Assembly: GCA_016841825.1 (NCBI GenBank)
Contig: JAENYK010000004.1
Coordinates: 186,001 to 250,000 of the forward strand
DNA from: Halothermothrix sp.
GTDB lineage: Bacteria; Bacillota; Halanaerobiia; DY22613
DNA length: 64,000 bases
Direction of reading: 5' to 3'
How positions within the stretch are numbered: the first letter of the stretch is position 1; each line of letters opens with the position of its first letter. Position numbers and translations under genes: made by a program. Positions 15,132 to 24,100 of this stretch are shown here, one piece after another. Under the pieces are notes generated by a model. The model was not told the origin of the DNA, did no database searches, and saw only the letters and a program-made list of their open reading frames with translations.

Positions 15132-15920
15132 CTATCTCTTCAAGCCGCTAACAGTTCTCAACATCTCTTCTGATGCCTGGATAGTCTTAGAATTAATCTC
15201 ATATGCCCGTTGAGCAGTGATCATATTAACCATCTCCTCAACTACCTGCACATTTGACATCTCCAGATAACCTTGACCAATTGTTCCAAAACCTTCAACT
15301 GCAGGATTACCAATAATCGCCGCTCCTGAAGCTACAGTAGCTCTGAAAAGATTACGTCCCTCACCACTAAGGCCAGCGGCATTAGCAAAACGAGCTAATT
15401 CCATCATTCCAATCTCTTCTGGCTCATCCTGACCTGCCATCAGTACGGATACAGTACCGTCAGCATTAAAGTTAATATCAGTAGCCTCTTCAGGTACATA
15501 AATCTCAGGAAAAAGCGGATAACCATCAGATGTTACAATCCGACCAGTGCCATCTAATTTGAAAGAACCGTCTCTTGTATAAGCAATTGATCCATCGGGT
15601 AATTGTACCTGGAAAAATCCATCTCCTTCAATAACCATATCCAGAGGATTACTGGTCTCCTGAAAATTACCTTGACTAAAAAGACGCTGTACAGAACCTG
15701 GTCTTACCCCATTACCAATTTGAATACCATTAGGTGAGATAGAGCCTTGAGCATTGGGAGTTCCTGCGGCTTTAATGGTCTCATACATCAAATCTTGAAA
15801 GTTTACGCGACTTTTCTTAAAACCAGCAGTATTAACGTTAGCCAGGTTATTTGCAATATTATCAATATTCATCTGCTGTGCCTGCATCCCAGAAGCAGCT
15901 GACCATAAAGATCTAATCAT
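15132..15920 (-). CDS. flgG: Flagellar distal rod protein FlgG
   Basis: Length 262, the standard size. The N-terminus MIRSLWSAASGMQAQQMNID and NIANNLANVNTAGFKKS is the rod/hook signature, and the C-terminus EMVNMITAQRAYEINSKTIQ, ASEEMLRTVSGLK is the matching coiled-coil half. Residues DLMYETIKAAGTPN follow the FlgG-specific pattern. It builds the distal rod crossing the peptidoglycan and outer membrane. It is preceded by a 206-bp gap after flgF, the longest gap inside this half of the operon, and starts behind GGAGGT. Confidence 0.95.
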   Translation of the reverse strand: MIRSLWSAASGMQAQQMNIDNIANNLANVNTAGFKKSRVNFQDLMYETIKAAGTPNAQGSISPNGIQIGNGVRPGSVQRLFSQGNFQETSNPLDMVIEGDGFFQVQLPDGSIAYTRDGSFKLDGTGRIVTSDGYPLFPEIYVPEEATDINFNADGTVSVLMAGQDEPEEIGMMELARFANAAGLSGEGRNLFRATVASGAAIIGNPAVEGFGTIGQGYLEMSNVQVVEEMVNMITAQRAYEINSKTIQASEEMLRTVSGLKR

Positions 15921-16127
15921 TATCTATACCTCCTATATGATTTAATGTTTTATTTTAAATATCACATCTATCAGTCAGTGATATTGCTGCACATCTTGAT
16001 GTACTTTACCTAATCTACATCCTACAACATTGTATGTATTACCCATACATTATTCTCTGCCACATCAAAATACTCAGATGTGCACTCCAGCCTCCTATTA
16101 AGGTCCAGCCGGAGAATTCCTTCTCCG
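15921..16127 (-). other. flgF-flgG intercistronic region with small hairpin
   Basis: A 7-bp perfect hairpin (CGGAGAA / TTCTCCG, 16110-16127) starts within the flgF stop region on the minus strand and is not followed by a T tract. It may protect or process the mRNA. I see no promoter consensus or small gene in the remainder. Confidence 0.45.
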
Positions 16128-16874
16128 TTATCCACCCACTCTACCAACCTCATTCACTGCCTTCGATAAGGTATCATCCTGAGATTGAATAGCCTTCTGA
16201 TTAATTTCATACAGTCGAGAAGCAGTAATTAATTGAGTCATACCTAAAATAATATTCACATTAGATGTTTCAACAAAGCCTTGTCGTACTATTGCGTCTG
16301 CATCAATCTCTTCAATTCCCTCTGCTGCTCGATATAAACTGTCCCCAACCTTCTCTAATTGTTGAGGGTCAGCAAAGTCAACTATTTGTAAGACATTAAT
16401 CTCTTCACCATCAATCAAAACTACACCATCTTCGCCAATTGCGACCCGTCTTCCATCTGTTTCAATGAATCCCCCCTGGCCCAGTACCGGATACCCTTCA
16501 TGATTAACAATACGCCCAAAAGTATCCTGGGTGAAATGTCCATCTCTCGTATAAGCTAACCCCCAGGGAGCCTGAACAACAAAGAAGCCTGATCCTTCAA
16601 GTGCCACATCTAATGGATTATCGGTCTGCTGCAAACTTCCTGGTCGGAAATCAGTGTAACTATCTACTAATTTACTACCTGTTCCCTTACTTCCAATAAC
16701 CTGCTCTCCTTTTTCATCGAGACGACTCATCAAAATCTCGGGGAAAGATTGATAAACAGCCTGGTCAGCTTTAAATCCAACAGTGCTACTATTGGCCAGA
16801 TTATTAGTCAAAATGTCTTTACCTCTCTCAGTAGCAATCATTCCACGGGTCAAAGTATAAATTCCATTTAACAT
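16128..16874 (-). CDS. flgF: Flagellar proximal rod protein FlgF-like
   Basis: A 248-residue rod protein with the N-terminal pattern MLNGIYTLTRGMIATERGKD and ILTNNLANSSTVGFKADQ and the C-terminal pattern GFVETSNVNIILGMTQLITA. The pattern NPLDVALEGSGFFVVQAPWG in the middle is shared by FlgF and FlgG. Position immediately before flgG and the shorter, more divergent sequence favour FlgF (FlhO in Bacillus naming). Start ATG 16874 follows GAGGTGA. Confidence 0.88.
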   Translation of the reverse strand: MLNGIYTLTRGMIATERGKDILTNNLANSSTVGFKADQAVYQSFPEILMSRLDEKGEQVIGSKGTGSKLVDSYTDFRPGSLQQTDNPLDVALEGSGFFVVQAPWGLAYTRDGHFTQDTFGRIVNHEGYPVLGQGGFIETDGRRVAIGEDGVVLIDGEEINVLQIVDFADPQQLEKVGDSLYRAAEGIEEIDADAIVRQGFVETSNVNIILGMTQLITASRLYEINQKAIQSQDDTLSKAVNEVGRVGG

Positions 16875-16886
16875 TAATTCACCTCC

Positions 16887-17447
16887 TCACTTAATTAGTT
16901 GATTAACGAATTCAGTTATATCCATTCCTTTATGCCATAGATAACTGCCGGCTCTTAACCTACGATCTAATCTTCCCAGGCGAACAATCTGCAAAAATTC
17001 TTCCGCATTCTCAATGATACCCCGTTTTTGCAAATTTAAAGCAATAATATCTGCTGAGTCACCAGGCTCCACAACAAATTCAATCATTACACTATTATCA
17101 AATTCTTTGTTATTAGATGCTTGATCACTATTTTTTAACACATTCTTCATTTCTGCTATCAAATCTGCATCATTTATATCATCCATTTCGGTAATCTTCC
17201 CTATCAAAAATTCCTTATCAACCGAGCTTTCTGAATTCTTAATTTCTAAAAGTTCTTCAGGAATAGTCAGTCGGGGTACATCAAAGTCATATCCAGAGAC
17301 ATCATAATATACTACCTCATTCCCAGATTCATTTAAGGGAGCCAGATTAGAGAAAATGTCCGGAAAAAAGATCCAGATCAATGAAGCAATAATTAATCCA
17401 ATCCCTATTCCGGTCAGCAACTGAGTCCAATACAATCTTTTATGCAT
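16887..17447 (-). CDS. Membrane-anchored protein with MltG-like N-terminal domain, no catalytic part
   Basis: A 186-residue protein: one membrane segment (LLTGIGIGLIIASLIWIFF), a variable acidic region, and a C-terminal domain (about 123-186) with EPGDSADIIALNLQKRGIIE and RLGRLDRRLRAGSYLW. This resembles the LysM-like first domain of the endolytic murein transglycosylase MltG (YceG), but the catalytic transglycosylase domain is missing. It overlaps the upstream gene by 8 bp and lies directly before flgF, so it may position the rod at peptidoglycan. The role is inferred from position. Confidence 0.6.
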   Translation of the reverse strand: MHKRLYWTQLLTGIGIGLIIASLIWIFFPDIFSNLAPLNESGNEVVYYDVSGYDFDVPRLTIPEELLEIKNSESSVDKEFLIGKITEMDDINDADLIAEMKNVLKNSDQASNNKEFDNSVMIEFVVEPGDSADIIALNLQKRGIIENAEEFLQIVRLGRLDRRLRAGSYLWHKGMDITEFVNQLIK

Positions 17448-18081
17448 CGGGCGTGGCCCCCTTTTTGCTCATTTTCACAACTAACTCAACTTCCCGGTAA
17501 CCCATGCTCAATTGTCTGGCAATCTCTGCAATAGCTAAACCCTGTTCAGTCAGTTCTTTAATCTTATCGTATTTACCTGGCGTAATATTTTGAACTGAAT
17601 CTTCTTTTGATTCAATCTCTGTTTCCAGTTCAGTCTCCGACTCTAAAAGCTTTTCTTTTGCCTGAAGTTCGCTGGATACAGCAGCCTGCTCTTTATATAA
17701 ACGTTGAACAAAATGATTTGATTCTTGATAATTCATTTTCTTCTCTAATAACTCAGCAAATATTGGATCTGAAAGTTCAAAATTCCATTTTCTTGCCTTA
17801 TTAACAATATTTTTAATTTCTTGTTCTTTACCCCTTAATTCCTGAATCAATTCATCCAATTCTCCGCCAATAGTATTAATACTATTTTTAAGCTGCTGAT
17901 CTTCAGGTTCTGGTGCAGTCTTATTTCTGTTTCGATCTTGCCCATCGTCGTATAACTGACTAACAGAAATATTCTCCAGATTATCTGGAATTTTGCTAAC
18001 TTTACGATCAACACTATAAGTATATATAACAGATACTAAAACTAACAAGATTCCTATTCCAAGTACCAGATATGCAATCAA
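17440..18081 (-). CDS. SwrB-like (DUF6115) membrane protein
   Basis: 213 residues from a TTG start behind GGGAGGT. An N-terminal membrane segment (IAYLVLGIGILLVLVSVIYT) is followed by a long charged coiled-coil region and a C-terminal helix-turn-helix-like motif (KYDKIKELTEQGLAIAEIAR, QLSMGYREVELVVKMS). This is the layout of SwrB of Bacillus, which promotes flagellar export activation and sits right after sigD. Here it is three genes after the flagellar sigma factor. Sequence similarity outside the layout cannot be judged by eye, so SwrB-like is a moderate-confidence call. Confidence 0.6.
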   Translation of the reverse strand: MIAYLVLGIGILLVLVSVIYTYSVDRKVSKIPDNLENISVSQLYDDGQDRNRNKTAPEPEDQQLKNSINTIGGELDELIQELRGKEQEIKNIVNKARKWNFELSDPIFAELLEKKMNYQESNHFVQRLYKEQAAVSSELQAKEKLLESETELETEIESKEDSVQNITPGKYDKIKELTEQGLAIAEIARQLSMGYREVELVVKMSKKGATPDA

Positions 18082-18095
18082 AACGGGTACCTCCC

Positions 18096-18416
18096 TTATA
18101 CTCGAAAGTCTATAATATTCCCTCTTCTATCAGCCAATAATGTTTCTTCTTCCTTAGTATCTTTTTCGTCATCTGCAGGCTTTTTCCTTTGTTTAAACTG
18201 TCTCTTTTTTCTACCAGATTCTTGATCAGAACGAACACGATTACTCTCTGACTGATTTGACTTATTTACCTGACGCTGCTTATCCTCTCGCTGTTTATCC
18301 TGTTTAATAGCTAATTGCTGCTGTTGCTGATGTTCAGCGGTAGAACGTAACTGTTCCAGTCTACTAACTTCCAACGATTTGGGCATCATATCCCGTCCAC
18401 TGATGGGTTGGGTCAT
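18096..18416 (-). CDS. Small highly charged protein in flagellar operon
   Basis: 106 residues, very rich in Gln, Lys, Arg, Asp and Ser (for example HQQQQQLAIKQDKQREDKQR), with an ordered-looking end DRRGNIIDFRV and start MTQPISGRDMMPKSLEV. ATG 18416 follows AAGGTGGTGA. The N-terminal and C-terminal patches with a disordered linker resemble a small conserved family found next to FapA/DUF342 in flagellar operons of Clostridia; I cannot name it. No membrane segment. Likely an interaction linker. Confidence 0.6.
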   Translation of the reverse strand: MTQPISGRDMMPKSLEVSRLEQLRSTAEHQQQQQLAIKQDKQREDKQRQVNKSNQSESNRVRSDQESGRKKRQFKQRKKPADDEKDTKEEETLLADRRGNIIDFRV

Positions 18417-18430
18417 CTACTATCACCACC

Positions 18431-20269
18431 TTATAATGGTCTTGTTCTAACCTCACCATCCTCATAAATAAAAGCTGTTCGCGCCATAGCATCTTTCACT
18501 CGATAACCAGCTTGTCCGATATTAATCCGTACACCTGGATGAATTCTGTCAGTTACTTTAATTCGACCATTCTTCTGTTCCTTTAACTGTTTTGACAAGA
18601 TTTCTTTTTGTTGAAGCAAACCATTCATTTGACCCTCGAGATGACTTCTTGTGGTATCAAACTGATTTAAGACTGCATACTTATCAGAAGGTAATTTACC
18701 TAATTGTTTTTCCGCTTTTCTAAGTAATTCAATCCCCTTCACAACTTTATCTAAATTCTCGGTAGCATTTTCTATCTCAATACTAATCTGATCAAGACTT
18801 TGTCGAATCTCTGGGTCACAACCTGCCATAATCTCAGTCGGTGTAGCCAGATGAGAGCCTATAGTCTTGGCCGTAATATCATTGCCTGCCTGGACTGAAC
18901 CTCCAACAATTAGACCTCGACCTTCAACTACTACATCGATTTTTGCAACTATTGTACTATGCATAATTGCCCCATTAACAAACAAACTACCGCGGGTAAA
19001 AATTTGACCATTTTCAATAAAAGATGTGTGAATATCACTGGCAGCTTTAATATAGCCCTTCTGCTTACCCTGAAATCCTTTATGCACAATAGCCTTACCG
19101 CCCGCTTCTAAAAATGCTCCACCTACATTACCCATAATCTCAATATCGCCATCTGCTTTTACACTAAAACCTTCCTGAACATTTCCTTTTATAATAACAT
19201 TTCCGATAAAATCAATATTACCAGTCTCCAGATCAACATCACCCTCAACAGTAAAAACAGGAAGCACACTAACCTTATCCCCTTCGATAAAAACCTGACC
19301 ATCGATACTGGCAAATAGACTCATCTCATCTGCACCAATCTCCACATTTTTACCTTTAGGAAGCCGCAAATCTTTACCAGGCATAGCCTTAAGCTCTTTA
19401 TCTGTTACAGATCTACCTGGAGTTCCCGGTGTTGGAGGATGTTTAGTGATCAATAAGTCGCCCCGACGGACATTAATTACCAGATCCAGATTTCGAAAAT
19501 CCACTTTCCCATCTTCTAATTCTTTGACATGTTTCTGTTCTTCAGGTAGTTGAAAATGATAGCGTAATTCAGCCGGTTCACCAGGAATAGCAGGTACGCC
19601 TTTGGCGATGATGCTCTCCTGCTCAATATTTTCGTCCAACAACCATTGTAGTTTTTTATCATCAATGCCAAAAAGAACACCTTTTTTGTTTAGCTTTTGG
19701 ATACCTTCGCGCAAACTAATCTTTCTTCCGCCCAATGGTGGAATATATGTACAATAAGCAGTCATTCCATCAGGTGCAATCTCCACTAATAGATCAGCAT
19801 CTCTATCCAATTCAGGTCTACGCTCAGCTATCTTAACATATGCTCCGGCTGCTTCAGAATATGTTTTTTCTACCAGCTCGTAATTGACTTCAACTAACTC
19901 TTTTTCTTCGATCAATTTTTTGATAGCATTCATATTGGCCATTTTACCATTACCCTGTGGAGCAATAATCCTGAGAAAGATCCCCGAATTCTTAACCTTA
20001 AGGTCAAAATAACCATCCAGATTAGGAGTATCAATAAACTCCTCTTCTGTATATTCATTTTCCAATCCATCTGTCTTCCCTTCACTAACCAACTCAAAAT
20101 GATACTGTTTTTTCTTACCAAACCCCAAAAAACCTGATTTCTCACTCTTTTCATCTAGCACAACTTCGCTTTCACTCACTTCTCTATTTAATTCTTTGGA
20201 GAAAAAACGAATGGCTTCGGCTACGGCGGTTGCTTCATCTTTGGCAGTAATTGCAATCTCTCTTCTCAT
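18431..20269 (-). CDS. FapA family protein (DUF342) with Jag-N domain
   Basis: A 612-residue protein. The first 55 residues form a Jag-N domain (ITAKDEATAVAEAIRFFSKE and EKSGFLGFGKKKQYHF). The body is the DUF342/FapA beta-rich polymerisation domain with many repeated turns (GDVDLETGNIDFIGNVIIKG, GFSVKADGDIEIMGNVGGAF), then a C-terminal coiled coil (about 490-560). FapA proteins affect flagellar placement or assembly in some bacteria. ATG 20269 is chosen because GGGGGTG precedes it. It follows the sigma factor gene by about 20 bp. Confidence 0.85.
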   Translation of the reverse strand: MRREIAITAKDEATAVAEAIRFFSKELNREVSESEVVLDEKSEKSGFLGFGKKKQYHFELVSEGKTDGLENEYTEEEFIDTPNLDGYFDLKVKNSGIFLRIIAPQGNGKMANMNAIKKLIEEKELVEVNYELVEKTYSEAAGAYVKIAERRPELDRDADLLVEIAPDGMTAYCTYIPPLGGRKISLREGIQKLNKKGVLFGIDDKKLQWLLDENIEQESIIAKGVPAIPGEPAELRYHFQLPEEQKHVKELEDGKVDFRNLDLVINVRRGDLLITKHPPTPGTPGRSVTDKELKAMPGKDLRLPKGKNVEIGADEMSLFASIDGQVFIEGDKVSVLPVFTVEGDVDLETGNIDFIGNVIIKGNVQEGFSVKADGDIEIMGNVGGAFLEAGGKAIVHKGFQGKQKGYIKAASDIHTSFIENGQIFTRGSLFVNGAIMHSTIVAKIDVVVEGRGLIVGGSVQAGNDITAKTIGSHLATPTEIMAGCDPEIRQSLDQISIEIENATENLDKVVKGIELLRKAEKQLGKLPSDKYAVLNQFDTTRSHLEGQMNGLLQQKEILSKQLKEQKNGRIKVTDRIHPGVRINIGQAGYRVKDAMARTAFIYEDGEVRTRPL

Positions 20270-20290
20270 CTCACTCACCCCCGAAGTTTT

Positions 20291-21052
20291 TTATAAAAAC
20301 AAGGCTTTCTTCCTGCTCAACATTCCACGTAACCTCAAAACAGCTCTACTATGAATCTGAGAAACACGTGCAGGCGAAACATCCATTACCTCAGCAATCT
20401 CCATTTGGGTTAATTCTTCATAGTAATATAGAGCTAAAACAAACTGTTCCTGTTGGTTTAAGCGATCAATAGCCTTAGCAAGCACATCTTTAAGTTCTTT
20501 ATCAGAAAGGATCTGCTCAGGACCATCTGTTTGATCTGGAATCATATCAATTAGTTGAATATCTGATTCATGATCTACGAATATGTCCAGGGAAGTAAGG
20601 TCAGGAATGTTTGAATTCAAAACAAATTGGTAATACTCTTCCATATTTAACCCCAATTCCCTTGCCAACTCTTCATCTTCAGGTGTTCTACATAAACTCT
20701 GCTCCAATTTGCGATAGACTGCATTTAACTTTTTTGCCTTATCCCGACCAGATCGAGAGATCCAATCCTGTGATCTCAAACCATCTATAATAGAGCCTCT
20801 AATCCGAACAGATGCAAAAGTAGAAAACTTTATTCCCTGATCCAGATTAAAACGATCTATAGCTTGAATTAACCCCAAAATACCAAAACTAACCAAATCG
20901 TCAAACTCTATTTGAGGGGGAACTATCATCTTAACCCTTCCAGCAACATATTTAACCAAAGGTGTATATTTCTCAATTAAAGTATTTCTGGCTTCCCGAT
21001 CACCCTTTTTTAATGATTTCCATAAAATTTTTTCACTCTGGTTAAGATTCAT
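20291..21052 (-). CDS. fliA: Flagellar sigma factor (FliA/SigD/WhiG family)
   Basis: 253 residues. Region 2 reads YVAGRVKMIVPPQIEFDDLV and FGILGLIQAIDRFNLDQGIK, region 3 RIRGSIIDGLRSQDWISRSG, and region 4 ends MEIAEVMDVSPARVSQIHSR, all diagnostic of the FliA/SigD group that transcribes late flagellar and motility genes. ATG 21052 follows GGGGGGTGA. Its position inside the operon after flhG/PilZ and before swrB-like matches the fla/che arrangement of Bacillus, but with no che genes between. No flgM antisigma gene is in the window. Confidence 0.95.
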   Translation of the reverse strand: MNLNQSEKILWKSLKKGDREARNTLIEKYTPLVKYVAGRVKMIVPPQIEFDDLVSFGILGLIQAIDRFNLDQGIKFSTFASVRIRGSIIDGLRSQDWISRSGRDKAKKLNAVYRKLEQSLCRTPEDEELARELGLNMEEYYQFVLNSNIPDLTSLDIFVDHESDIQLIDMIPDQTDGPEQILSDKELKDVLAKAIDRLNQQEQFVLALYYYEELTQMEIAEVMDVSPARVSQIHSRAVLRLRGMLSRKKALFL

Positions 21053-21091
21053 CTCTCTCACCCCCCGGTTTAACATTTTTATAATATTTTA

Positions 21092-21442
21092 TCACATAGT
21101 ATTATTTTCCAAAGAATCTACAACGATTTTTGTTAAATTTTCCATATCCAATGGTTCAAATCCCTCTTCAGAAGAAGTCTTTTCTGCCAATGCATCTTTA
21201 TATCTATCCTGTAACTGAGCTTTCAATCTCTTTTTCTGCTCTGTAATCTCAACTTTTTCCTGTTCTTTATCTAACACCATGCCTAATAAAAATCCAATTG
21301 ATGTAAAAATAGTTCCACCAATTAACACTCGAATCAATATTATTTCCAATGGAACTCGAAAAATAAAGCCAACCAGCAACACTAATCCAGTTGATGTGAT
21401 AAATAATATTTTAGCCAATTCTGATCGAAAATTATTTAACAT
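21092..21442 (-). CDS. Small membrane protein of flagellar operon, unknown
   Basis: 116 residues from ATG 21442 (AAAGGGTGA in front). Two hydrophobic segments (LFITSTGLVLLVGFIF and ILIRVLIGGTIFTSIGFLLG), then a charged helical tail (EQEKVEITEQKKRLKAQLQD) ending LDMENLTKIVVDSLENN. Similar small proteins with two membrane spans and a conserved end pattern lie between the PilZ gene and sigD in other Clostridia-like flagellar operons; the function is unknown to me. Confidence 0.7.
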   Translation of the reverse strand: MLNNFRSELAKILFITSTGLVLLVGFIFRVPLEIILIRVLIGGTIFTSIGFLLGMVLDKEQEKVEITEQKKRLKAQLQDRYKDALAEKTSSEEGFEPLDMENLTKIVVDSLENNTM

Positions 21443-21455
21443 TGAAATCACCCTT

Positions 21456-22118
21456 TTAAGCAAGTCCTCTTCGTCTTAAATCCCGCTGTTTATCAAATAT
21501 CCAACTGATTATCTTATCCTGAACAACTGGCGATACTGCCTCAAATGCCACACCAACTTCATATAAATTACCTTCATCAGTCCTTTTAACACGAACAACT
21601 TTACCAATAATACTCTCTGTTTTCAGTTCTTTCGTCCTAACAATGATTTCCAAACTGGTACCAATCTCCTGGGGGTCACTGGAGTGAAAACAAAGTCCAC
21701 CACCGCTTATATCAATGGTATAAGTATCTTGAAACTTTTCAACATTAATTCCTAATTCGTCTTTTTCATCAATTATTCGATAGCGAAGATGTTCTTTAAT
21801 GTCCAGGCGAACAAATTCCCTTCGTTGAATTCTCTCCACTTTTGAAGGATATTTTATTGAAAAACCAGGGATCGGTTCTTTAAAATGCCCTGTGACTATT
21901 GAGTTAAAACAATATAAAGCTCGATCACCAATATAGAAAACTGAAATGGGTGTCTTATTCCGAAATAATACCAGAATCCCATGATCAGTGGGGGCCATTA
22001 TTTTAATCTCTTTCTGGTCAAAATCCATCACCCGGGATAAAAATTTACCTCCATGATCAGGATCATCTACATCAATTTCAATCTTCGTATTGACCTCAAA
22101 GCCTTTTAACTTATCCAT
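21456..22118 (-). CDS. PilZ-domain flagellar brake protein (YcgR-like)
   Basis: A 220-residue protein with an N-terminal YcgR/PilZN-type domain (VNTKIEIDVDDPDHGGKFLS) and a C-terminal PilZ domain. The cyclic-di-GMP contact residues are present: RIQRREFVRLDI (RxxxR motif) and TYTIDISGGGLCF (D/NxSxxG). Such proteins slow or stop the flagellar motor, through MotA or FliG, when cyclic-di-GMP is high. It lies directly after flhG in the operon and starts behind GGGGAAGG. Confidence 0.92.
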   Translation of the reverse strand: MDKLKGFEVNTKIEIDVDDPDHGGKFLSRVMDFDQKEIKIMAPTDHGILVLFRNKTPISVFYIGDRALYCFNSIVTGHFKEPIPGFSIKYPSKVERIQRREFVRLDIKEHLRYRIIDEKDELGINVEKFQDTYTIDISGGGLCFHSSDPQEIGTSLEIIVRTKELKTESIIGKVVRVKRTDEGNLYEVGVAFEAVSPVVQDKIISWIFDKQRDLRRRGLA

Positions 22119-22130
22119 ACCTTCCCCCCC

Positions 22131-23006
22131 CTAACTACTAAAATACTTCAACATCTTCGTCAAAAACTTTTTCATACCTCCAGCTGACCCATTAATCTCC
22201 GGAAGGTCTAAAAGTTTTTGTACTATCTGCTTGATCCCCTTTGCAGCTTCAGAATTAGGGTATTCCAAAAGAAAAGGTTTCTGTCTTTTTACTGAAGCAC
22301 TAACCTTCTCATCACGAAAAATATAACCTAACAACTTAACCTCAATTCCCAAAAACTCCTGAATTACATTAGATACTCGCCTATATATCTTGTTACCTTC
22401 CTCATCATTCTCAGCCTGATTGATTACTAAATACAGAGATGAAGTCATCTGTTTTTGTGATAATACTTTGATCAAACCATAAGAATCAGTAATAGATGGA
22501 GGTTCAGGAGTTAAAATAACCACAATATCATCAGCAGCCTGCAGGAAACTCAATACATCCTTATGAATGCCTGCTCCTGTATCCACCAAAATATAATCAA
22601 AACTTTCATCGAGAATTCTCCATTGATTCACCAAATTTTGAATCTGTTGTTCACTCAAAGAACTCAACTCAGCAGATCCAGAACTCCCAGGCAAAATCTT
22701 AATTCCATTCGGACCTTCTAACATTATATCTTGCAGTCTCTTCTGCCCCCGAATTACATGAGATAATGTATAAGTTGGAACAACTCCTAATACCACATCT
22801 ATATTAGCCATCCCCAAATCAGCATCGAAAACCAAAGCCCTCTTTCCTGATTCCTGTAAAGCAAGTGCCAGATTAACAGTAAAATTAGTCTTTCCAACCC
22901 CCCCTTTTCCACTGGTTATGGCAATGATATGGGAATTTCCTCCCTCACCTTTTGTCTCAAAAGAACGTTGCGCCAACTGTCTTAGACGTTCTGCCTGGTC
23001 TCTCAT
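22131..23006 (-). CDS. flhG: Flagellum number regulator FlhG (YlxH), MinD-type ATPase
   Basis: 291 residues. The deviant Walker A motif ITSGKGGVGKTNFTVNLALA is near residue 31, with VFDADLGMANIDVVLG and YILVDTGAGI as the other ATPase motifs. The N-terminal MRDQAERLRQLAQ carries the DQAxxLR sequence that stimulates the FlhF GTPase. The C-terminus has a hydrophobic-basic helix (KKFLTKMLKYFSS) as a membrane-targeting signal. ATG 23006 is preferred over a GTG at 23012 because of spacing from AAAGGGG. It is coupled to flhF. Confidence 0.93.
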   Translation of the reverse strand: MRDQAERLRQLAQRSFETKGEGGNSHIIAITSGKGGVGKTNFTVNLALALQESGKRALVFDADLGMANIDVVLGVVPTYTLSHVIRGQKRLQDIMLEGPNGIKILPGSSGSAELSSLSEQQIQNLVNQWRILDESFDYILVDTGAGIHKDVLSFLQAADDIVVILTPEPPSITDSYGLIKVLSQKQMTSSLYLVINQAENDEEGNKIYRRVSNVIQEFLGIEVKLLGYIFRDEKVSASVKRQKPFLLEYPNSEAAKGIKQIVQKLLDLPEINGSAGGMKKFLTKMLKYFSS

Positions 23007-23011
23007 ATTCA

Positions 23012-24100
23012 CTACCCCTTTAAAATCATCTCAGCAATTCTTTCTGGATCGGCTTCATCAATATCTTCTGGTACATCCTGGCCAAAAGCGATATAAGAAG
23101 TTTGATAACTTGTCTTTTTCAATATATTTAGCAGAACTCCACGCTTGCTGGATTCATCCTGTTTGGTAAAGATCAAACTGGTTAAGTACAGTTCACCAAA
23201 TTTATTAACAGATTCCATCATATCTTCATAACAGGTATTCATGGCCACTACCAGATGAATCTCATCAACTATACCTTTAGGCAATAATTCTTTTAACTGT
23301 TCCATTTGATGATAATCTTTCTGACTACGACCAGCAGTATCAATAAAAATTAGATCACAATAGCGGAGATCAGATAATGCCTGTTCTAAATCTTCACTAC
23401 TATAAATTACTCGTAATGGAATATTGATGATATCACTATATGTCTTTAACTGTTCAACAGCAGCAATTCGGTAAGTATCAGCTGTTATCAGGCCAACCTT
23501 CTTTTCACCCTCTAAAGCAATCTGAGCGGCTAATTTGGCTATGGTAGTAGTTTTACCCACCCCGGTCGGTCCAACAAAGGCTATGGTCTTTCTGCTCTGA
23601 TATACAGAAAAAGGTTTAGCTATATTAACTAGCTCAACAATCTCTTTTACTAATGCCTGATAGACCATCTCCTCATTATGGAATTGATGAACTTCTAGAC
23701 GGTTCATTACTTCCTGACATAGATCATTAATAATATCAAACATAACTCCCGTATTAACCATTCTTTCAGCATAATCCTGTAATTTTCCAGGATACAAAAG
23801 CTGAGCCATCTGTGAAGGATAATCCCCAAAATGTCTATTCTGTTTTTGTCTGGTCTGAGTCAGTTCCTGAATTCTCTCCCGAAGTCCAGACAATTCCTGA
23901 CGGAGTTCTTTGGTAACCTGCTTATCCCTGTCTTCTTCAACAGTGGCAATGACTTCAATCAACTTTTTACTGAAAAACCCCAGAAAGCCACCTTCACGAA
24001 TTTTTCGGGTATGCAGAATAATTGCTTCTGCTCCAAGATCAGCTTTAACCTTAAATATTGCATCCTGCATTGTCTCACCAATATATCTTTTAACTTTCAT
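23012..24100 (-). CDS. flhF: Flagellar biosynthesis GTPase FlhF
   Basis: 362 residues, SRP-type GTPase: G1 motif AFVGPTGVGKTTTIAKLAAQ, then LITADTYRIAAVEQLKTYSD, the G3 motif LIFIDTAGRSQKD and the G4 region LIFTKQDESSKRG. The N-terminal basic domain begins MKVKRYIGETMQDAIFKVKA. FlhF marks the site of flagellum assembly at the membrane. Its ATG overlaps the TGA of flhA (ATGA arrangement). The N-domain is followed by a predicted coiled segment (RERIQELTQTRQKQ). Confidence 0.94.
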   Translation of the reverse strand: MKVKRYIGETMQDAIFKVKADLGAEAIILHTRKIREGGFLGFFSKKLIEVIATVEEDRDKQVTKELRQELSGLRERIQELTQTRQKQNRHFGDYPSQMAQLLYPGKLQDYAERMVNTGVMFDIINDLCQEVMNRLEVHQFHNEEMVYQALVKEIVELVNIAKPFSVYQSRKTIAFVGPTGVGKTTTIAKLAAQIALEGEKKVGLITADTYRIAAVEQLKTYSDIINIPLRVIYSSEDLEQALSDLRYCDLIFIDTAGRSQKDYHQMEQLKELLPKGIVDEIHLVVAMNTCYEDMMESVNKFGELYLTSLIFTKQDESSKRGVLLNILKKTSYQTSYIAFGQDVPEDIDEADPERIAEMILKG

